54,936 nt of DNA from an uncultured bacterium (lineage in GTDB: Bacteria > Bipolaricaulota > Bipolaricaulia > RBG-16-55-9 > DRJF01): assembly GCA_913053845.1 (NCBI GenBank), contig CAJXGD010000009.1, positions 1 to 54,936 on the forward strand. Direction: 5' to 3'. Made by a program: the position numbers and the translations under genes. This document shows, in pieces, positions 42,843-51,940 of the stretch. Each line of letters begins with the position of its first letter. Within the stretch, counting starts at the first letter, position 1. The notes beneath the pieces were generated by a model, which was not told where the DNA came from, searched no databases, and worked only from the letters and a program-made list of their open reading frames with translations.

Positions 42843-44015
42843 TCAGGCCGCGCGGCGCACCGCTAGCGAGATCCCATTGCCACCGCCCATGCAGATGGTG
42901 GCCAGGCCGGTCTGGGCCTCTCGATCGTGCATGGCCCAGACCAGCGTGGCCAGGATGCGCGCCCCCGAGGCCCCCAGCGGGTGCCCCAGGGCGATCGCTC
43001 CGCCGTTGACATTGACCCGCTCCCAGTCCCACTCCAGCTCCCGGCCATCGGCCAGCGTCTGGGCGGCGAAGGCCTCGTTGGCTTCGATCAGATCAAAATA
43101 ATTGATCTCAACGTTCATTTTGGCCAGCAGGTGGCGGGTCGAATAGATCGGGGCGTAGAAGAGCTCCAAGGGCTCTGTGCCGGAGATGGCATAGTCGGAG
43201 ATGATGGCTAAGGGCTGCCAGCCCCGCTTGGCCGCTTCCTCCTGAGTGCTGAGCAGCAAGACTGCAGCACCATCGTTCAGGCCGGGCGCGTTGCCGGCGG
43301 TGACCGTGCCCTGCGCTACGAACGCCGGGCGCAGCTGAGCCAGTTTCTCTAAAGAAGTGTCTGGCCGAGGAGTCTCGTCGGCCTCGATCGGACCGTCCTT
43401 GCCCTGAAGCGGGATCAGCTCATGGGCGAAGCGGCCCTCACGGGCTGCCCGCACCGCTTTCATGTGGCTCTGGTAGGCATAGCGATCTTGATCTTCGCGG
43501 GAGATCCCGGATTTCTCGGCGGTATATTCGGCCGAGTTGCCCATGTGCTGCCCGGCGAAACTGCACCACAGGCCATCATGGATCAGCATGTCCACCAGCT
43601 TGCGGTCACCGTATTTGAAGCCGCGACGAGCGCCATAGAGCAGATAGGGCGCGTTGCTCATCGCCTCCATCCCTCCGGCGATGATCAGCCGAGCGTCGCC
43701 GGCCTTGAGCGCCTGGGCCGCCAACAGCACCGCTTTCAGGCCGGAGCCGCAGACCTTGTTCACCGTCAGCGCCGGGACAGCCGGGCTCACCCCGCCGCGA
43801 ATGGCCGCCTGACGGGCAGGTGCCTGGCCCTCGCCACCCTGCAGCACGTTGCCCAGGATCACCTCGTCGGGCTCATCGCCCTGCAGGCCATTGCGTTTCA
43901 GCAGCGCCCCGATGGCCTGAGCTCCTAGCTCGGTGGCGCTAAATTGGGCCAGTCGGCCACCGAAGCGGCCGATCGGGGTGCGCAAGGCATCTACGATCAC
44001 AATCTCACTCTTCAT
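42843..44015 (-). CDS. Acetyl-CoA acetyltransferase (thiolase)
   Basis: Thiolase of 390 aa. Active-site Cys in [31 protein letters not shown], the His loop NEAFAAQ and [19 protein letters not shown], and the second Cys in [14 protein letters not shown]. It condenses or cleaves acetyl/acyl-CoA. The direction (ketone/acetoacetyl-CoA formation or beta-oxidation) is not shown, as no related genes adjoin. ATG 44015 has AGAGG eight bases upstream; the frame extends further upstream without a better start. Confidence 0.94.
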   Translation of the reverse strand: MKSEIVIVDALRTPIGRFGGRLAQFSATELGAQAIGALLKRNGLQGDEPDEVILGNVLQGGEGQAPARQAAIRGGVSPAVPALTVNKVCGSGLKAVLLAAQALKAGDARLIIAGGMEAMSNAPYLLYGARRGFKYGDRKLVDMLIHDGLWCSFAGQHMGNSAEYTAEKSGISREDQDRYAYQSHMKAVRAAREGRFAHELIPLQGKDGPIEADETPRPDTSLEKLAQLRPAFVAQGTVTAGNAPGLNDGAAVLLLSTQEEAAKRGWQPLAIISDYAISGTEPLELFYAPIYSTRHLLAKMNVEINYFDLIEANEAFAAQTLADGRELEWDWERVNVNGGAIALGHPLGASGARILATLVWAMHDREAQTGLATICMGGGNGISLAVRRAA

Positions 44016-44034
44016 GGGAATCGCCTCTTGGTTA

Positions 44035-44064
44035 AGTAGGGGCGTATAGCTATATGTCCCTACT
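44035..44064. repeat. Small palindromic repeat, copy 1
   Basis: AGTAGGG...CCCTACT, a 7-bp inverted repeat around a 16-base centre, in the leader of the thiolase gene. Similar GTAGGGGCG...CGCCC units occur at 50981-51010 and 52060-52086. Confidence 0.5.
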
Positions 44065-44180
44065 GATGCTCGCAGTATAAGCATCGGGGTTGGCGCTCGC
44101 CACGGGCTTGACGGCCTGACCTGCGGTGGCTTATAGTTACTCTAGGGCAAGGAGCATAGCGAGCAGATAAGCTATCCAGC

Positions 44181-44975
44181 ATGAAAGAAAGACTCGACCA
44201 TCTATTGGTGAAGCGAAAGCTCTTCAAGAGCGGCAGCGCGGCTCAGCGGGCTATCCTGGCCGGCGAGGTCAGGGTAAATGGTCGGCTGGTGGATAAGGCC
44301 GGAGCCCAAATTCTCGAGGAGGCCAAGATTACCCTGACGAAGAAAAATCCCTATGTGGGACAAGGCGGCCTCAAGCTGGAGGCCGCCCTGAACGCTTTTG
44401 ACGTTGACCCGGCCAAGCAGACCTGCCTGGATGTCGGCGCCTCGACCGGTGGCTTCACCGACTGTCTCCTGCAACACGGGGCGCACAAGGTCTACGCCGT
44501 GGACGTGGGGACCGGCCAATTGGCTTGGAAGCTGCGTCAGGACAAGCAGCGGGTGATCAACATTGAAGACTTCAACGCACGCTATCTCAAGCCGGTGGAC
44601 ATCGGCGAGCCGGTGGACCTGGCCACGGTGGATGTGGCCTTCATCTCGCTGAAGCTGATCCTGCCGCCCCTGGCGGTGATCGTGCGACCTAAAGGGAAGA
44701 TCATCGCGCTGGTCAAACCGCAGTTTGAGGCCGGGCGGACCCAGGTGGGGCGCGGTGGGGTGGTGCGCGAGGCCAAGGTTCATCTGGCCGTCTTGGAGCA
44801 AATCGCCCACTTGACGCAGGAGGAGCTGCAGATGTCGCTGCAGGCGGTGATCACCTGTCCGGTGCGGGGACCGGCGGGCAACCTGGAGTTCTTCTTCTAT
44901 CTGCTCAATGCACCCGATCTGGCCAAGCCGATAGATTTGGAACGGTTGGTGAGCGAAGCGCACCAAGAGCCATGA
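44181..44975 (+). CDS. tlyA: TlyA-family rRNA (cytidine-2'-O)-methyltransferase
   Basis: Protein of 264 aa: N-terminal S4 RNA-binding domain (RLDHLLVKRKLFKSGSAAQR) and FtsJ-like methyltransferase (SAM loop LDVGASTGGFTDCLLQ, catalytic region VDVAFISLKLILPPL and VKPQFEAGR). TlyA methylates 16S and, in some species, 23S rRNA. It forms an operon with the exonuclease (four-base overlap) and coaE. Confidence 0.92.
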   Translation: MKERLDHLLVKRKLFKSGSAAQRAILAGEVRVNGRLVDKAGAQILEEAKITLTKKNPYVGQGGLKLEAALNAFDVDPAKQTCLDVGASTGGFTDCLLQHGAHKVYAVDVGTGQLAWKLRQDKQRVINIEDFNARYLKPVDIGEPVDLATVDVAFISLKLILPPLAVIVRPKGKIIALVKPQFEAGRTQVGRGGVVREAKVHLAVLEQIAHLTQEELQMSLQAVITCPVRGPAGNLEFFFYLLNAPDLAKPIDLERLVSEAHQEP

Positions 44976-45700
44976 GCCAGACCCACACGGTCGTCTTCGA
45001 CATCGAGACGGCTGCTCTGCCCTTCGAATCGTTCGATCAGGCTCAGCAGGATTATCTGCTCAAGCTGGCCGAGTTGGAGCCGGACGAGGAGAAGAAAAAG
45101 CTCAAAGCGGAAGAGCTCAAGGCGAAACTGAGCTTATACCCGTACACAGCTCAAATTATCATCATCGGGATGCTCAACGTGGAGAGCCGACGCGGGGTGG
45201 TCTACTATCAGGAGAGCGATCCGAGCGCTGACCGGAGCCGCTGGCGCTCGGCCGATGGCTTGATAGAGTTTCTACCCGGCTCCGAGGTGGAGATCTTGCA
45301 GGCCTTCTGGCAGGCGATCCCCAAGTATCGGCGCTTTGTAACTTTCAATGGTCGTAGATTCGACTGCCCATTTGTGCTGCTGCGCTCGGCGCTCTTGGGC
45401 GTTCAGCCCACGCGCAATCTGATGCCCTACCGCTATGATTTCAAGCTCCACTGCGATCTGATGGAGCAACTGGACTTCTACGGGGCGACGCGCAAATACA
45501 CCCTGGATTTCCTCTGCAAGGCCTTTGGGATCGACAGTCCCAAGGCCGGAGGGATCAACGGCACCGAAGTGGGGCAATACTTCGCCGAGGGCCGCTGCCG
45601 CGAACTGGCCGAATACTGTCTGGGGGATGTGCAGGCCACCGCCGAGCTCTATCGGCACTGGCGGCAGTATCTCAGCTTCGAGCGCCAGGCGGCCGGCTAG
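44972..45700 (+). CDS. Predicted 3'-5' exonuclease (DnaQ-like/PolB-type RNase H fold)
   Basis: Protein of 242 aa with the exonuclease motifs VFDIETA (Exo I, residues 8-14), TFNGRRFDCPFVLLRS (Exo II) and YCLGDVQATAELYRHW (Exo III), supplying the DEDD acidic residues. It resembles the stand-alone PolB-like exonuclease family. A nuclease role in DNA or RNA processing is inferred. It overlaps tlyA by ATGA, and coaE starts five bases after its stop. Confidence 0.82.
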   Translation: MSQTHTVVFDIETAALPFESFDQAQQDYLLKLAELEPDEEKKKLKAEELKAKLSLYPYTAQIIIIGMLNVESRRGVVYYQESDPSADRSRWRSADGLIEFLPGSEVEILQAFWQAIPKYRRFVTFNGRRFDCPFVLLRSALLGVQPTRNLMPYRYDFKLHCDLMEQLDFYGATRKYTLDFLCKAFGIDSPKAGGINGTEVGQYFAEGRCRELAEYCLGDVQATAELYRHWRQYLSFERQAAG

Positions 45701-45705
45701 ATCCC

Positions 45706-46329
45706 ATGCTCATCGTGGGCTTGACTGGTGGCATCGCCAGCGGCAAGAGCGTGGTAGCCCGCGCCTGGATGCACCAGCCCGGCGTGCTGGTCATCGATGC
45801 CGATCAGGTGGTGCATTCTCTCTATCGTCCGGGTACCCCGATCTATCACCGGCTGGTCGAAGCTTTTGGGGAAGGGATCATAGACTCACAGGGCCAGCTA
45901 GACCGGCGGGCGCTGAGCCGACTGGTCTTTGGCGATGAGCGGGCGCGCCGGCGACTCAACGCCATCGTTCATCCGGCTGTGCGCGAGCGGTTGCGCGAGC
46001 TGGCCGAGCGGGCGCGCGCCAAAGGCACGGAGATTTTGGTAATTGAGGCGGCGCTGCTGTTAGAGTCCGATCCGGTGGAGCGCAGCTTTTACGACTGCTA
46101 TGTACTTGTTACTGTAGATGCCCCCAGTCAGCTTGAGCGGCTGATGGCCCGCGACCGGCTGAGCCGCGAGCAGGCGTTGGCGCGCATCGAGTCCCAGAGC
46201 TCGCAAGCGGAGAAGATCGGCCGGGCCGATTATCTGATCTCGACCTCGGGCAGAGTGGAAGATACGGCTAAGCGAGCCAAAGAGCTGCTGGCCAAGCTGC
46301 GGGCTAGGGGGTCAGAGTTTGCCTTTTGA
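45706..46329 (+). CDS. coaE: Dephospho-CoA kinase
   Basis: Last enzyme of coenzyme A synthesis, 207 aa. P-loop GLTGGIASGKSVVAR, then VIDADQVVHSLY, the lid region DRRALSRLVFGD with HPAVRERL, and VIEAALLLES. P-loop kinase of usual length. Third gene of the tlyA-exonuclease-coaE unit. Confidence 0.95.
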   Translation: MLIVGLTGGIASGKSVVARAWMHQPGVLVIDADQVVHSLYRPGTPIYHRLVEAFGEGIIDSQGQLDRRALSRLVFGDERARRRLNAIVHPAVRERLRELAERARAKGTEILVIEAALLLESDPVERSFYDCYVLVTVDAPSQLERLMARDRLSREQALARIESQSSQAEKIGRADYLISTSGRVEDTAKRAKELLAKLRARGSEFAF

Positions 46330-46332
46330 TAT

Positions 46333-46440
46333 CTGATGACTCCCTTCCACCCGTTTCACTATATAACGCGCCGCCTCCAAATAGATGATTCTCCTTCTCC
46401 ACCAGCAGATGATAGTGATTGGTCATCACAAGCTCTGACC
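46333..46440 (-). pseudogene. Fragment of a REP-associated tyrosine (Y1) transposase
   Basis: The minus strand encodes VMTNHYHLLVEKENHLF, the HUH signature of Y1 transposases (MTNHYHLL), then shifts frame and reads LEAARYIVKRVEG, like the usual RYIVLNPVR element. Both ends are missing. The relic fills the gap between coaE and the convergent phosphoesterase gene. Confidence 0.6.
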
Positions 46441-46461
46441 CTCTGCACACTCGCAGAATAA

Positions 46462-47703
46462 CTAGCGGATCAGCGGCGGCAGCGGCTTTTGCTCGAAGTC
46501 AAAGCAGTCGGTCATGTCGTTGGCCTGGACGTCCCGTTGGCCCAGCGAGCCCAGCTCAAAGTTCACTTCCAGAAATTTGACCAGCGAAGAGTGCTCAAAC
46601 TGCGTCTTGCAGATGAAGCCCGGCTTGGCGAAGGGCGAGATCACCAGCGTGGGCACCCGGGGTCCCAGGCCGATGGCGTCAACCTGCGGTGGGGGCAGAT
46701 GATCGTAGAAGCCGCCGAAGTCATCCCAGGTGAGCAAGATCGCGCTGCTCTGCCACAGCGGGCTCTTGCCCAGGGCATTGATCAGACGCACCGTGTCCAG
46801 CTCACCCTGGCTGACCGACATCGGCGGGTGATCGCTAAAGAAGACCTCCGGAATGTACCAACTGACCTGGGGCAATGACCCTCGCCTCACATCTTGGAAG
46901 AAATTGCGGGTGGAGACGACGTTGGTTGCCCACTGCTTGGACCGGCGGATATGGCGGATCGCGTCGAACGCTTCCACGCTGATCGTCTTGTCCTGCGGGG
47001 CGTACATCTTCCAGCTCAGCTTCTTCGCATTGAGCAGATCGGCGGCAGTCTGGAAATCGAAGCAGGGGAAGACTTTCTTCACCTTGCCCTCGGGAGTCAT
47101 GATGGGCATCAGCGTGCCCGGAGGGCTGTCACAACCCCAAAAGAGCGTGCCGATCGGATTATCGAAGCCCCCACCCGATTGGGCGGCAATCGTGTGCAGA
47201 TGGTTGGGAAAGCTGGGACCGAGCACCGAGGTGAAATAATGATCGCAAAGCGTAAAGGTCTTGGCGTAGGCCCAGTAGTGCGGCAGGGACTTTTCATCAT
47301 ACTGGGTATAGCCGAAATGGACGCCTTGGTAGGTACCGTTCTTGACCAGATCAAAGCCGTCCATCTTGCCCCCATCAACGGCCTTGAGCGCATCAGCGTG
47401 CGAATGGCCCAGGTCAAAAGGCAGGGCATCTCGGGCGTCGGCTAGCGGAATAGTCTCGCCGGTGGAAAGCTTGCCGCTGGTCGCCCCTTCGGCTCCAGGG
47501 AATCTGCCGAAATAATTATCAAAAGTGTGGTTCTCTTTGACGATGATGATCACATGCTCGATGGGACTCACCCCGGCGGCCGCGCTCTGCGGCCAAGAGC
47601 CGACCAGGCCGGCTCCCCAGAGAGCCAGGGTGCCCAGACCCATCCGACGCAAGAAACTCCGGCGGTTTAGCCGCTTATTCTCTGCTTGTGGCTTGCTCAG
47701 CAT
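46462..47703 (-). CDS. Tat-exported phosphoesterase (phospholipase C/acid phosphatase family)
   Basis: Protein of 413 aa with a twin-arginine signal ([16 protein letters not shown], cleavage after SAAAG) and the phosphoesterase domain: [20 protein letters not shown] (catalytic Asn/metal region), [32 protein letters not shown] and [16 protein letters not shown]. It probably removes phosphate from extracellular esters or phospholipids. AGGGGG lies four bases before the second of two adjacent ATGs. It follows the anchored unknown gene 47734-48318 after 30 bases. Confidence 0.88.
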   Translation of the reverse strand: MLSKPQAENKRLNRRSFLRRMGLGTLALWGAGLVGSWPQSAAAGVSPIEHVIIIVKENHTFDNYFGRFPGAEGATSGKLSTGETIPLADARDALPFDLGHSHADALKAVDGGKMDGFDLVKNGTYQGVHFGYTQYDEKSLPHYWAYAKTFTLCDHYFTSVLGPSFPNHLHTIAAQSGGGFDNPIGTLFWGCDSPPGTLMPIMTPEGKVKKVFPCFDFQTAADLLNAKKLSWKMYAPQDKTISVEAFDAIRHIRRSKQWATNVVSTRNFFQDVRRGSLPQVSWYIPEVFFSDHPPMSVSQGELDTVRLINALGKSPLWQSSAILLTWDDFGGFYDHLPPPQVDAIGLGPRVPTLVISPFAKPGFICKTQFEHSSLVKFLEVNFELGSLGQRDVQANDMTDCFDFEQKPLPPLIR

Positions 47704-47733
47704 CATGCCCCCTTAGTAAGTTATGCAAGTTAT

Positions 47734-48318
47734 CTATGGACTGGGAAAGGGTGGCCCGTACATCAGCTCGATCTGCTCTCGATCCTTGAGCACGATCTGG
47801 CGCGGGTCGCCCAAGTAACGCTGGCCATTGACAAAGGCTCGCACGCTATGCCCCTGATCGGCGACTTTATCCAGCAAATGCTGCGAGTCCAACCGTTGAC
47901 CCCAGATGTCGAAGAAATCACCCAGCGTGTAATCGCGCTGAATCGGAGACTCGATATGGATGACGCCGTTGGGTCTGTGGGTGTGCAGCCAGTAGAGGCA
48001 ACGAGGCAATATCCCAATATTGGCCGGGACCGTGCGCTCCTGGCCCTCGATCACGATGGTTAGCACGGGATGGATATGAAAGACCAGACTCTCCGAGGAT
48101 TCACAACGTATGCCGTCTATCACCTGGCCTTTAGCCGGAGCGAGCTTGCTATTGCTGTTGCTACTACTATTGTTGGCGCTGGCCTGCGCCGGAGCGCGGT
48201 TGCCGGCCAACCCGAAATATAGCCCCAGGGCGATGATGATCAGCAGCAGCGCGCCTGCCCCGTACCATAAGCCGCTCCTATGCTTTGTACCCTTCTGCTT
48301 GGCTTTACGCTTAGCCAT
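47734..48318 (-). CDS. Membrane-anchored histidine-rich protein of unknown function
   Basis: Protein of 194 aa: basic N-terminus, one transmembrane helix (GAGALLLIIIALGLYFGLAG), an Asn/Ser-rich linker, then an external domain with VFHIHPVLTIVIEGQERTVP, GILPRCLYWLHTHRPNGVIH and YTLGDFFDIWGQRL. The HxH, HTH and IH residues suggest metal binding, perhaps copper or another metal, but I do not recognise a characterised family. It is upstream of the phosphoesterase on the same strand and resembles small extracytoplasmic proteins found near DsbA-like genes. Confidence 0.65.
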   Translation of the reverse strand: MAKRKAKQKGTKHRSGLWYGAGALLLIIIALGLYFGLAGNRAPAQASANNSSSNSNSKLAPAKGQVIDGIRCESSESLVFHIHPVLTIVIEGQERTVPANIGILPRCLYWLHTHRPNGVIHIESPIQRDYTLGDFFDIWGQRLDSQHLLDKVADQGHSVRAFVNGQRYLGDPRQIVLKDREQIELMYGPPFPSP

Positions 48319-48393
48319 CGCTTGTCATGACCTCCTCTGCTGCGGCCAGCTTAACCGACCGGTCGGCCCCCGGTCAAGCTCTGGAAAAGCAGA

Positions 48394-48431
48394 GAGAGCC
48401 GCCTAGCCCTATCGGCAGTTTTGCGGCTCTC
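48394..48431 (-). terminator. Possible terminator downstream of the ribbon-helix-helix gene
   Basis: On the minus strand GAGAGCCGC (48431-48423) pairs with GCGGCTCTC (48402-48394) around a 20-base loop and is followed by TCTGCTTTT. The loop is long and the T-run short, so it is a moderate candidate. Confidence 0.4.
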
Positions 48432-48460
48432 CCCTAACTATCAAGCGCATATATGGGCGG

Positions 48461-48634
48461 TTAGCGTCGCCCAACTGTGCTTTTTTCCTCACGGTCCACG
48501 TAATCGAGAATTGCCTGGACCACCAGGTAGTTCACCGAACGATCACGCTTCCTGGCCAGCTTGGCCAAGCGCTCGATCGGCTTTTGCTGTCGCTTGTCCT
48601 GTGGGACATAGATGCTCAGCTTGTCCATCGGCAT
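48461..48634 (-). CDS. Ribbon-helix-helix protein, 57 aa
   Basis: Small frame with AAGGAGG about ten bases before ATG 48634. The protein reads as a short strand (KLSIYVPQDKRQQ) followed by two helices (IERLAKLARKRDRS, then NYLVVQAILDYVDREE), the MetJ/Arc/CopG fold. Likely a dimeric DNA-binding repressor or an orphan antitoxin. No toxin gene is adjacent. Confidence 0.75.
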   Translation of the reverse strand: MPMDKLSIYVPQDKRQQKPIERLAKLARKRDRSVNYLVVQAILDYVDREEKSTVGRR

Positions 48635-48797
48635 GGCTTATCATCCTCCTTTTCATAAGGAAGTGGACTGAGATCAGAGCCCAACTGCTACCTCCCTCTT
48701 CTCTCAGCCCGGCTCTCCCTTGGTTGGTATTGATTTAATTCTAAACCATGGGCCAGTCAAATGCAAGTGCCTGCGATCCATTTCCCCCAATCAATGC

Positions 48798-50312
48798 TCA
48801 GCCGGACAGCCTGGTTGCCTGGGCCCGGATCAGCAGTACTTGCACCCCCGGTTGATCCAAATGGCGCTTCAGCTTCGCGCTCAGTTCGCTCGGACCGGTC
48901 TGGGCCAACTGGAGTTGCTCTACCTCCGTTGCCCCGCAGGCCCGGGCCAGCTCCGCGATCCGCTCCAAGCCGGGGATCGCTTGCGCGCCCGGCGTCATGG
49001 CCGATATCCCATTCGAGAGCACGATCACCAGCAAATTGTGCCGCTGCTCGACCGCATTGAGCAGGGCGGTGATCCCCGAATGCACAAAGCCGGTATCCCC
49101 GATGATGGCGATGCCCTTTTGGCCGGCCAGCGACAGGCCGCCGGCGGTGGCGATCGAGGTGCCCAGCCCATAGGCGGTGGTGATGATCTTGGGAGGGAAA
49201 TAACCGTGTAGGATCGAACAGCCCACGTCGCCGGCCACCGGATAGCCTTCCGGCAATAGCTCAGCCAGCGCCCGGTAGAGCGGCTCGAAGCCGCCGCAGG
49301 GCAGTTCCATGATCGAGCTATTGGGCTGCGCTTGCACCCTCAGATCAGGTCCCTGAGGCTGGCGCTGCCAAGCCGCCTCGATCTGCTCCCGCTCCAGGCC
49401 ACCGAAGCGGGGCAGATGGCCGCTCAGGCGCCCGATGATCTCGGTTTCGTGCTGGGCCAGGCCCACCAGCGCCTGCGCGGCCCGCTCGATGATCGGGGCC
49501 ACCTCCTCGACGACCAGCACCCGCTGCAAGGGCCGCATGAACTCACTCAGTCGCGCTTGGGGCAGGGGATGGGCATAGCCCAGAGCGAAGTGATTTTCGT
49601 GCCCCACCAACGAGGAGACGAACCCGCAGGAGATCACGCCCTCTTTGGCCGGTCCTCGGGATATCCGGTGCAGCTCTGAGCGCTCAACTTGAGCTTGCAT
49701 CTCCGGCTGGATCTTCTGATAGAAGTATTGATAGCGCTCCAGGACCAACCTGTCCCAGGCGCGACCCCGCTCGAACTGGCCGCGGGTGCGGGCCCGGGAG
49801 TCAGGCAGCGCCGCCGAGCCCTTGCTGCCCAACAGGCGGGCGGTGATCTGCATCAGCACCGGCAGGCCTAATTGTTCGGACAGTTCGATGCCCTCACGCA
49901 CCGAGCGGGCCAGATGGGCCGGGTCCTGAGGGGTGAGCACCGGCAGCTCGCTGAGCAGGGCGTACCAGCGCGAATCGAGCTCGACGGTTGATTTCTGCGC
50001 CCCGGGGTCGTCGCCGACGACGACCAACAGGCCCGCACCGCTGCCGTGGGTCGTCGCGCCAACCAGCGGATCGGAGGCCACGTTGGCCCCCACCTGCTTG
50101 ATCACCACCGCCGCGCGCACCCCGGCGACCGAGGCGCCCAGCGCCTGGGCCAGCGCCGTCTTCTCCTCGACGCTGATCTCAACGTGCAGGCCGGTGCGGG
50201 CCAGCTCATCGAGCAGGACGGTGCAGGGGTCGCCGTAGACCCCGGTGATCAGCCCTAGCTCATTCTCTCTCAGCGCTCCGACCAGCGCTTTCAGGCCATC
50301 AGTCTCGCCCAT
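48798..50312 (-). CDS. IorA-like thiamine-diphosphate enzyme without ferredoxin domain
   Basis: Protein of 504 aa related to indolepyruvate ferredoxin oxidoreductase alpha. The N-terminal pyrimidine-binding domain has ISVEEKTALAQALGASVAG, KQVGANVASDP and LLVVVGDDPGAQKSTVELDS; the C-terminal diphosphate-binding domain has VAGDVGCSILHGYFPPK, IIGDTGFVHSGITALLNAV and SNGISAMTPGAQ. Family members end with two 4Fe-4S clusters, but this one stops right after the TPP domain, and no IorB gene is near. It may be a decarboxylase or use a separate electron carrier. ATG 50312 starts four bases after the preceding stop. Confidence 0.78.
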   Translation of the reverse strand: MGETDGLKALVGALRENELGLITGVYGDPCTVLLDELARTGLHVEISVEEKTALAQALGASVAGVRAAVVIKQVGANVASDPLVGATTHGSGAGLLVVVGDDPGAQKSTVELDSRWYALLSELPVLTPQDPAHLARSVREGIELSEQLGLPVLMQITARLLGSKGSAALPDSRARTRGQFERGRAWDRLVLERYQYFYQKIQPEMQAQVERSELHRISRGPAKEGVISCGFVSSLVGHENHFALGYAHPLPQARLSEFMRPLQRVLVVEEVAPIIERAAQALVGLAQHETEIIGRLSGHLPRFGGLEREQIEAAWQRQPQGPDLRVQAQPNSSIMELPCGGFEPLYRALAELLPEGYPVAGDVGCSILHGYFPPKIITTAYGLGTSIATAGGLSLAGQKGIAIIGDTGFVHSGITALLNAVEQRHNLLVIVLSNGISAMTPGAQAIPGLERIAELARACGATEVEQLQLAQTGPSELSAKLKRHLDQPGVQVLLIRAQATRLSG

Positions 50313-50316
50313 GGGC

Positions 50317-50961
50317 TCAGCCGGCGATCGGCCGGCGGAAGTGGAAGACGAAGTAAGAGAGCGTAGTTGCCGGCTTGCGCGCGATGTCAATGCTGACCAG
50401 AATGCTCATCGTCCCTTGGGCCTCCGCGAAGAGCCCGGAGCCGGAGGTGATCACCCCGGCCAGTTGATGTCGCAGAATACCTCTCACCGGCCGATCGCCG
50501 CCGCAGTTACAGATGGCCCAATCTTCGAGGGTGCTGCCATCGTTGAAGCTGTGACGGGTGCGCACCATCAGCCGCCCGCTGCCGGGGTCGGCGGGATCGG
50601 GAGAGATCTTCTCCTGAAAGGTGCCGGCCAGGCGCCCGTCCATCAGCCCTCCCACATAGAATATCTTGCCCTTCAGCATGTTTTTCCCGGTAAAGACGCC
50701 CTCTGAGCGCAGCACCAGGGTGGTGGAGGTGAGGAAGCTGAGCGAGCTGATCTGGGCGCGCGGCAAGCTGCGCATCCCACGCTCGGTGAGCAGCGAGAGG
50801 CCCTGGTCATTCACGATGAAGGGCTGGCCGATGACGAGCTGCCCGTCATTGAGTATGGCGATGGCCTGAGGGCCGAGGCCCACCGAGGCGCCGCCCACGG
50901 CCAGCAGGCCGCCTAACAGCAGCACGGCGACGGTCAAGACGGCTACGATGCGTCTGGTCAT
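50317..50961 (-). CDS. Secreted protein of unknown function, 214 aa
   Basis: N-terminal signal peptide (RRIVAVLTVAVLLLGGLLAV) and a predominantly beta-type mature part (QLVIGQPFIVNDQGLSLL, GKIFYVGGLMDGRLAGTF, ATTLSYFVFHFRRP) with a CNCGG motif. No family recognised. ATG 50961 is chosen because GGAGGAG lies seven bases upstream. It precedes the IorA-like gene by four bases, so the two are co-transcribed. Confidence 0.65.
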   Translation of the reverse strand: MTRRIVAVLTVAVLLLGGLLAVGGASVGLGPQAIAILNDGQLVIGQPFIVNDQGLSLLTERGMRSLPRAQISSLSFLTSTTLVLRSEGVFTGKNMLKGKIFYVGGLMDGRLAGTFQEKISPDPADPGSGRLMVRTRHSFNDGSTLEDWAICNCGGDRPVRGILRHQLAGVITSGSGLFAEAQGTMSILVSIDIARKPATTLSYFVFHFRRPIAG

Positions 50962-50980
50962 TAGAAAACTCCTCCTTATA

Positions 50981-51010
50981 GTAGGGGCGGATCTGAGCTT
51001 CGCCCTCCTG
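50981..51010. repeat. Small palindromic repeat, copy 2
   Basis: GTAGGGGCG, 12 bases, then CGCCCTC: an imperfect inverted repeat like those at 44035 and 52060. Confidence 0.45.
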
Positions 51011-51061
51011 GGTTTGATCATATCAGCCAAGACGATAGGTGTGCAATCTCAACTTGATGGC

Positions 51062-51787
51062 CTAGCGCTCGCCGTGCAACTCCTTGTGCTGGATAAACTG
51101 CATCCGGTTGGAAGTGATGACCAACAGGTCAATCGGCCCGCCCACGGCGGCATAGCGCGGCTCAAAGCGCAGTGCCTCTACAGTAGTGCGCATGAGAAAT
51201 AGGGCATAATCAACGGCGTCTTGCAGGGGCATGGCGTCGAAATACGGCGTGGACTGAGGATCTATCAGCCGGTTGGTGATGCTGGTCTCACCGCTGCGGG
51301 TGATCCCGTAGACGATTTGGCCCTGCTCATTGACATTGCGTCGCACGGGGAGCGGCTCGATCTGGGTGTGGCAACTGTAGACTTGTGGCAGCTGGCGATC
51401 GTGCTCCAGCCGATAGCCGGCCACGTGGAAACCGACGCTCACCTCGGGGAACTCCCGCTTGAAATACTCGATCAGTCTCAGGGCGATCGCTTGGACGCTC
51501 TCGGTGGGCCGCGGGCGCTCGCTCATGTCGAACTCCCGGATGTGGGTCTCGATCGCCTGTCCCTCGATGATCACCGAATCGAAGCAGGAGATGCCCACGC
51601 CAGCCTCATCGAGGGCGATCAGCTTCTGGGCATTGTCGGAGAAGGCCAACTGCTGCTGCAGCCGGACGGTCTGCGACAGACCCTCCGGCGAGCTCTGCTG
51701 TTCCTCGCGAGTCAGTGTGCCGGTCACCCGGCTGTCGGCGGTCATCACGATGCCCGCCGGCACGTAGATAGAGATGGCTAAAGACAT
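51062..51787 (-). CDS. Proteasome-like Ntn-hydrolase family protein
   Basis: Protein of 241 aa beginning SLAISIYVPAGIVMTADSRV, the first two strands of proteasome beta-type Ntn hydrolases, with FSDNAQKLIALDEAGVGIS and GGPIDLLVITSNR further in line with that fold. The residue after Met is Ser, which could be the nucleophile if Met is removed; otherwise there is no Thr/Cys at the start. Its substrate is unknown. AAGGGGG precedes the ATG, and TATAAT lies about 45 bases upstream. Confidence 0.6.
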   Translation of the reverse strand: MSLAISIYVPAGIVMTADSRVTGTLTREEQQSSPEGLSQTVRLQQQLAFSDNAQKLIALDEAGVGISCFDSVIIEGQAIETHIREFDMSERPRPTESVQAIALRLIEYFKREFPEVSVGFHVAGYRLEHDRQLPQVYSCHTQIEPLPVRRNVNEQGQIVYGITRSGETSITNRLIDPQSTPYFDAMPLQDAVDYALFLMRTTVEALRFEPRYAAVGGPIDLLVITSNRMQFIQHKELHGER

Positions 51788-51940
51788 AAAATTCCCCCTT
51801 GAGCGGTCAACTGGAGATTATAGCAGGTCACGCTGGCAAGGGGAAGCACAGTGCGCTATGATGAGATAAACCTAGCTCCTTAGTCCTCCTCCCGTTGCGG
51901 GCAGGGGCCAGATTAGCGAGCCAGCGAGGAGGTCACGCTG

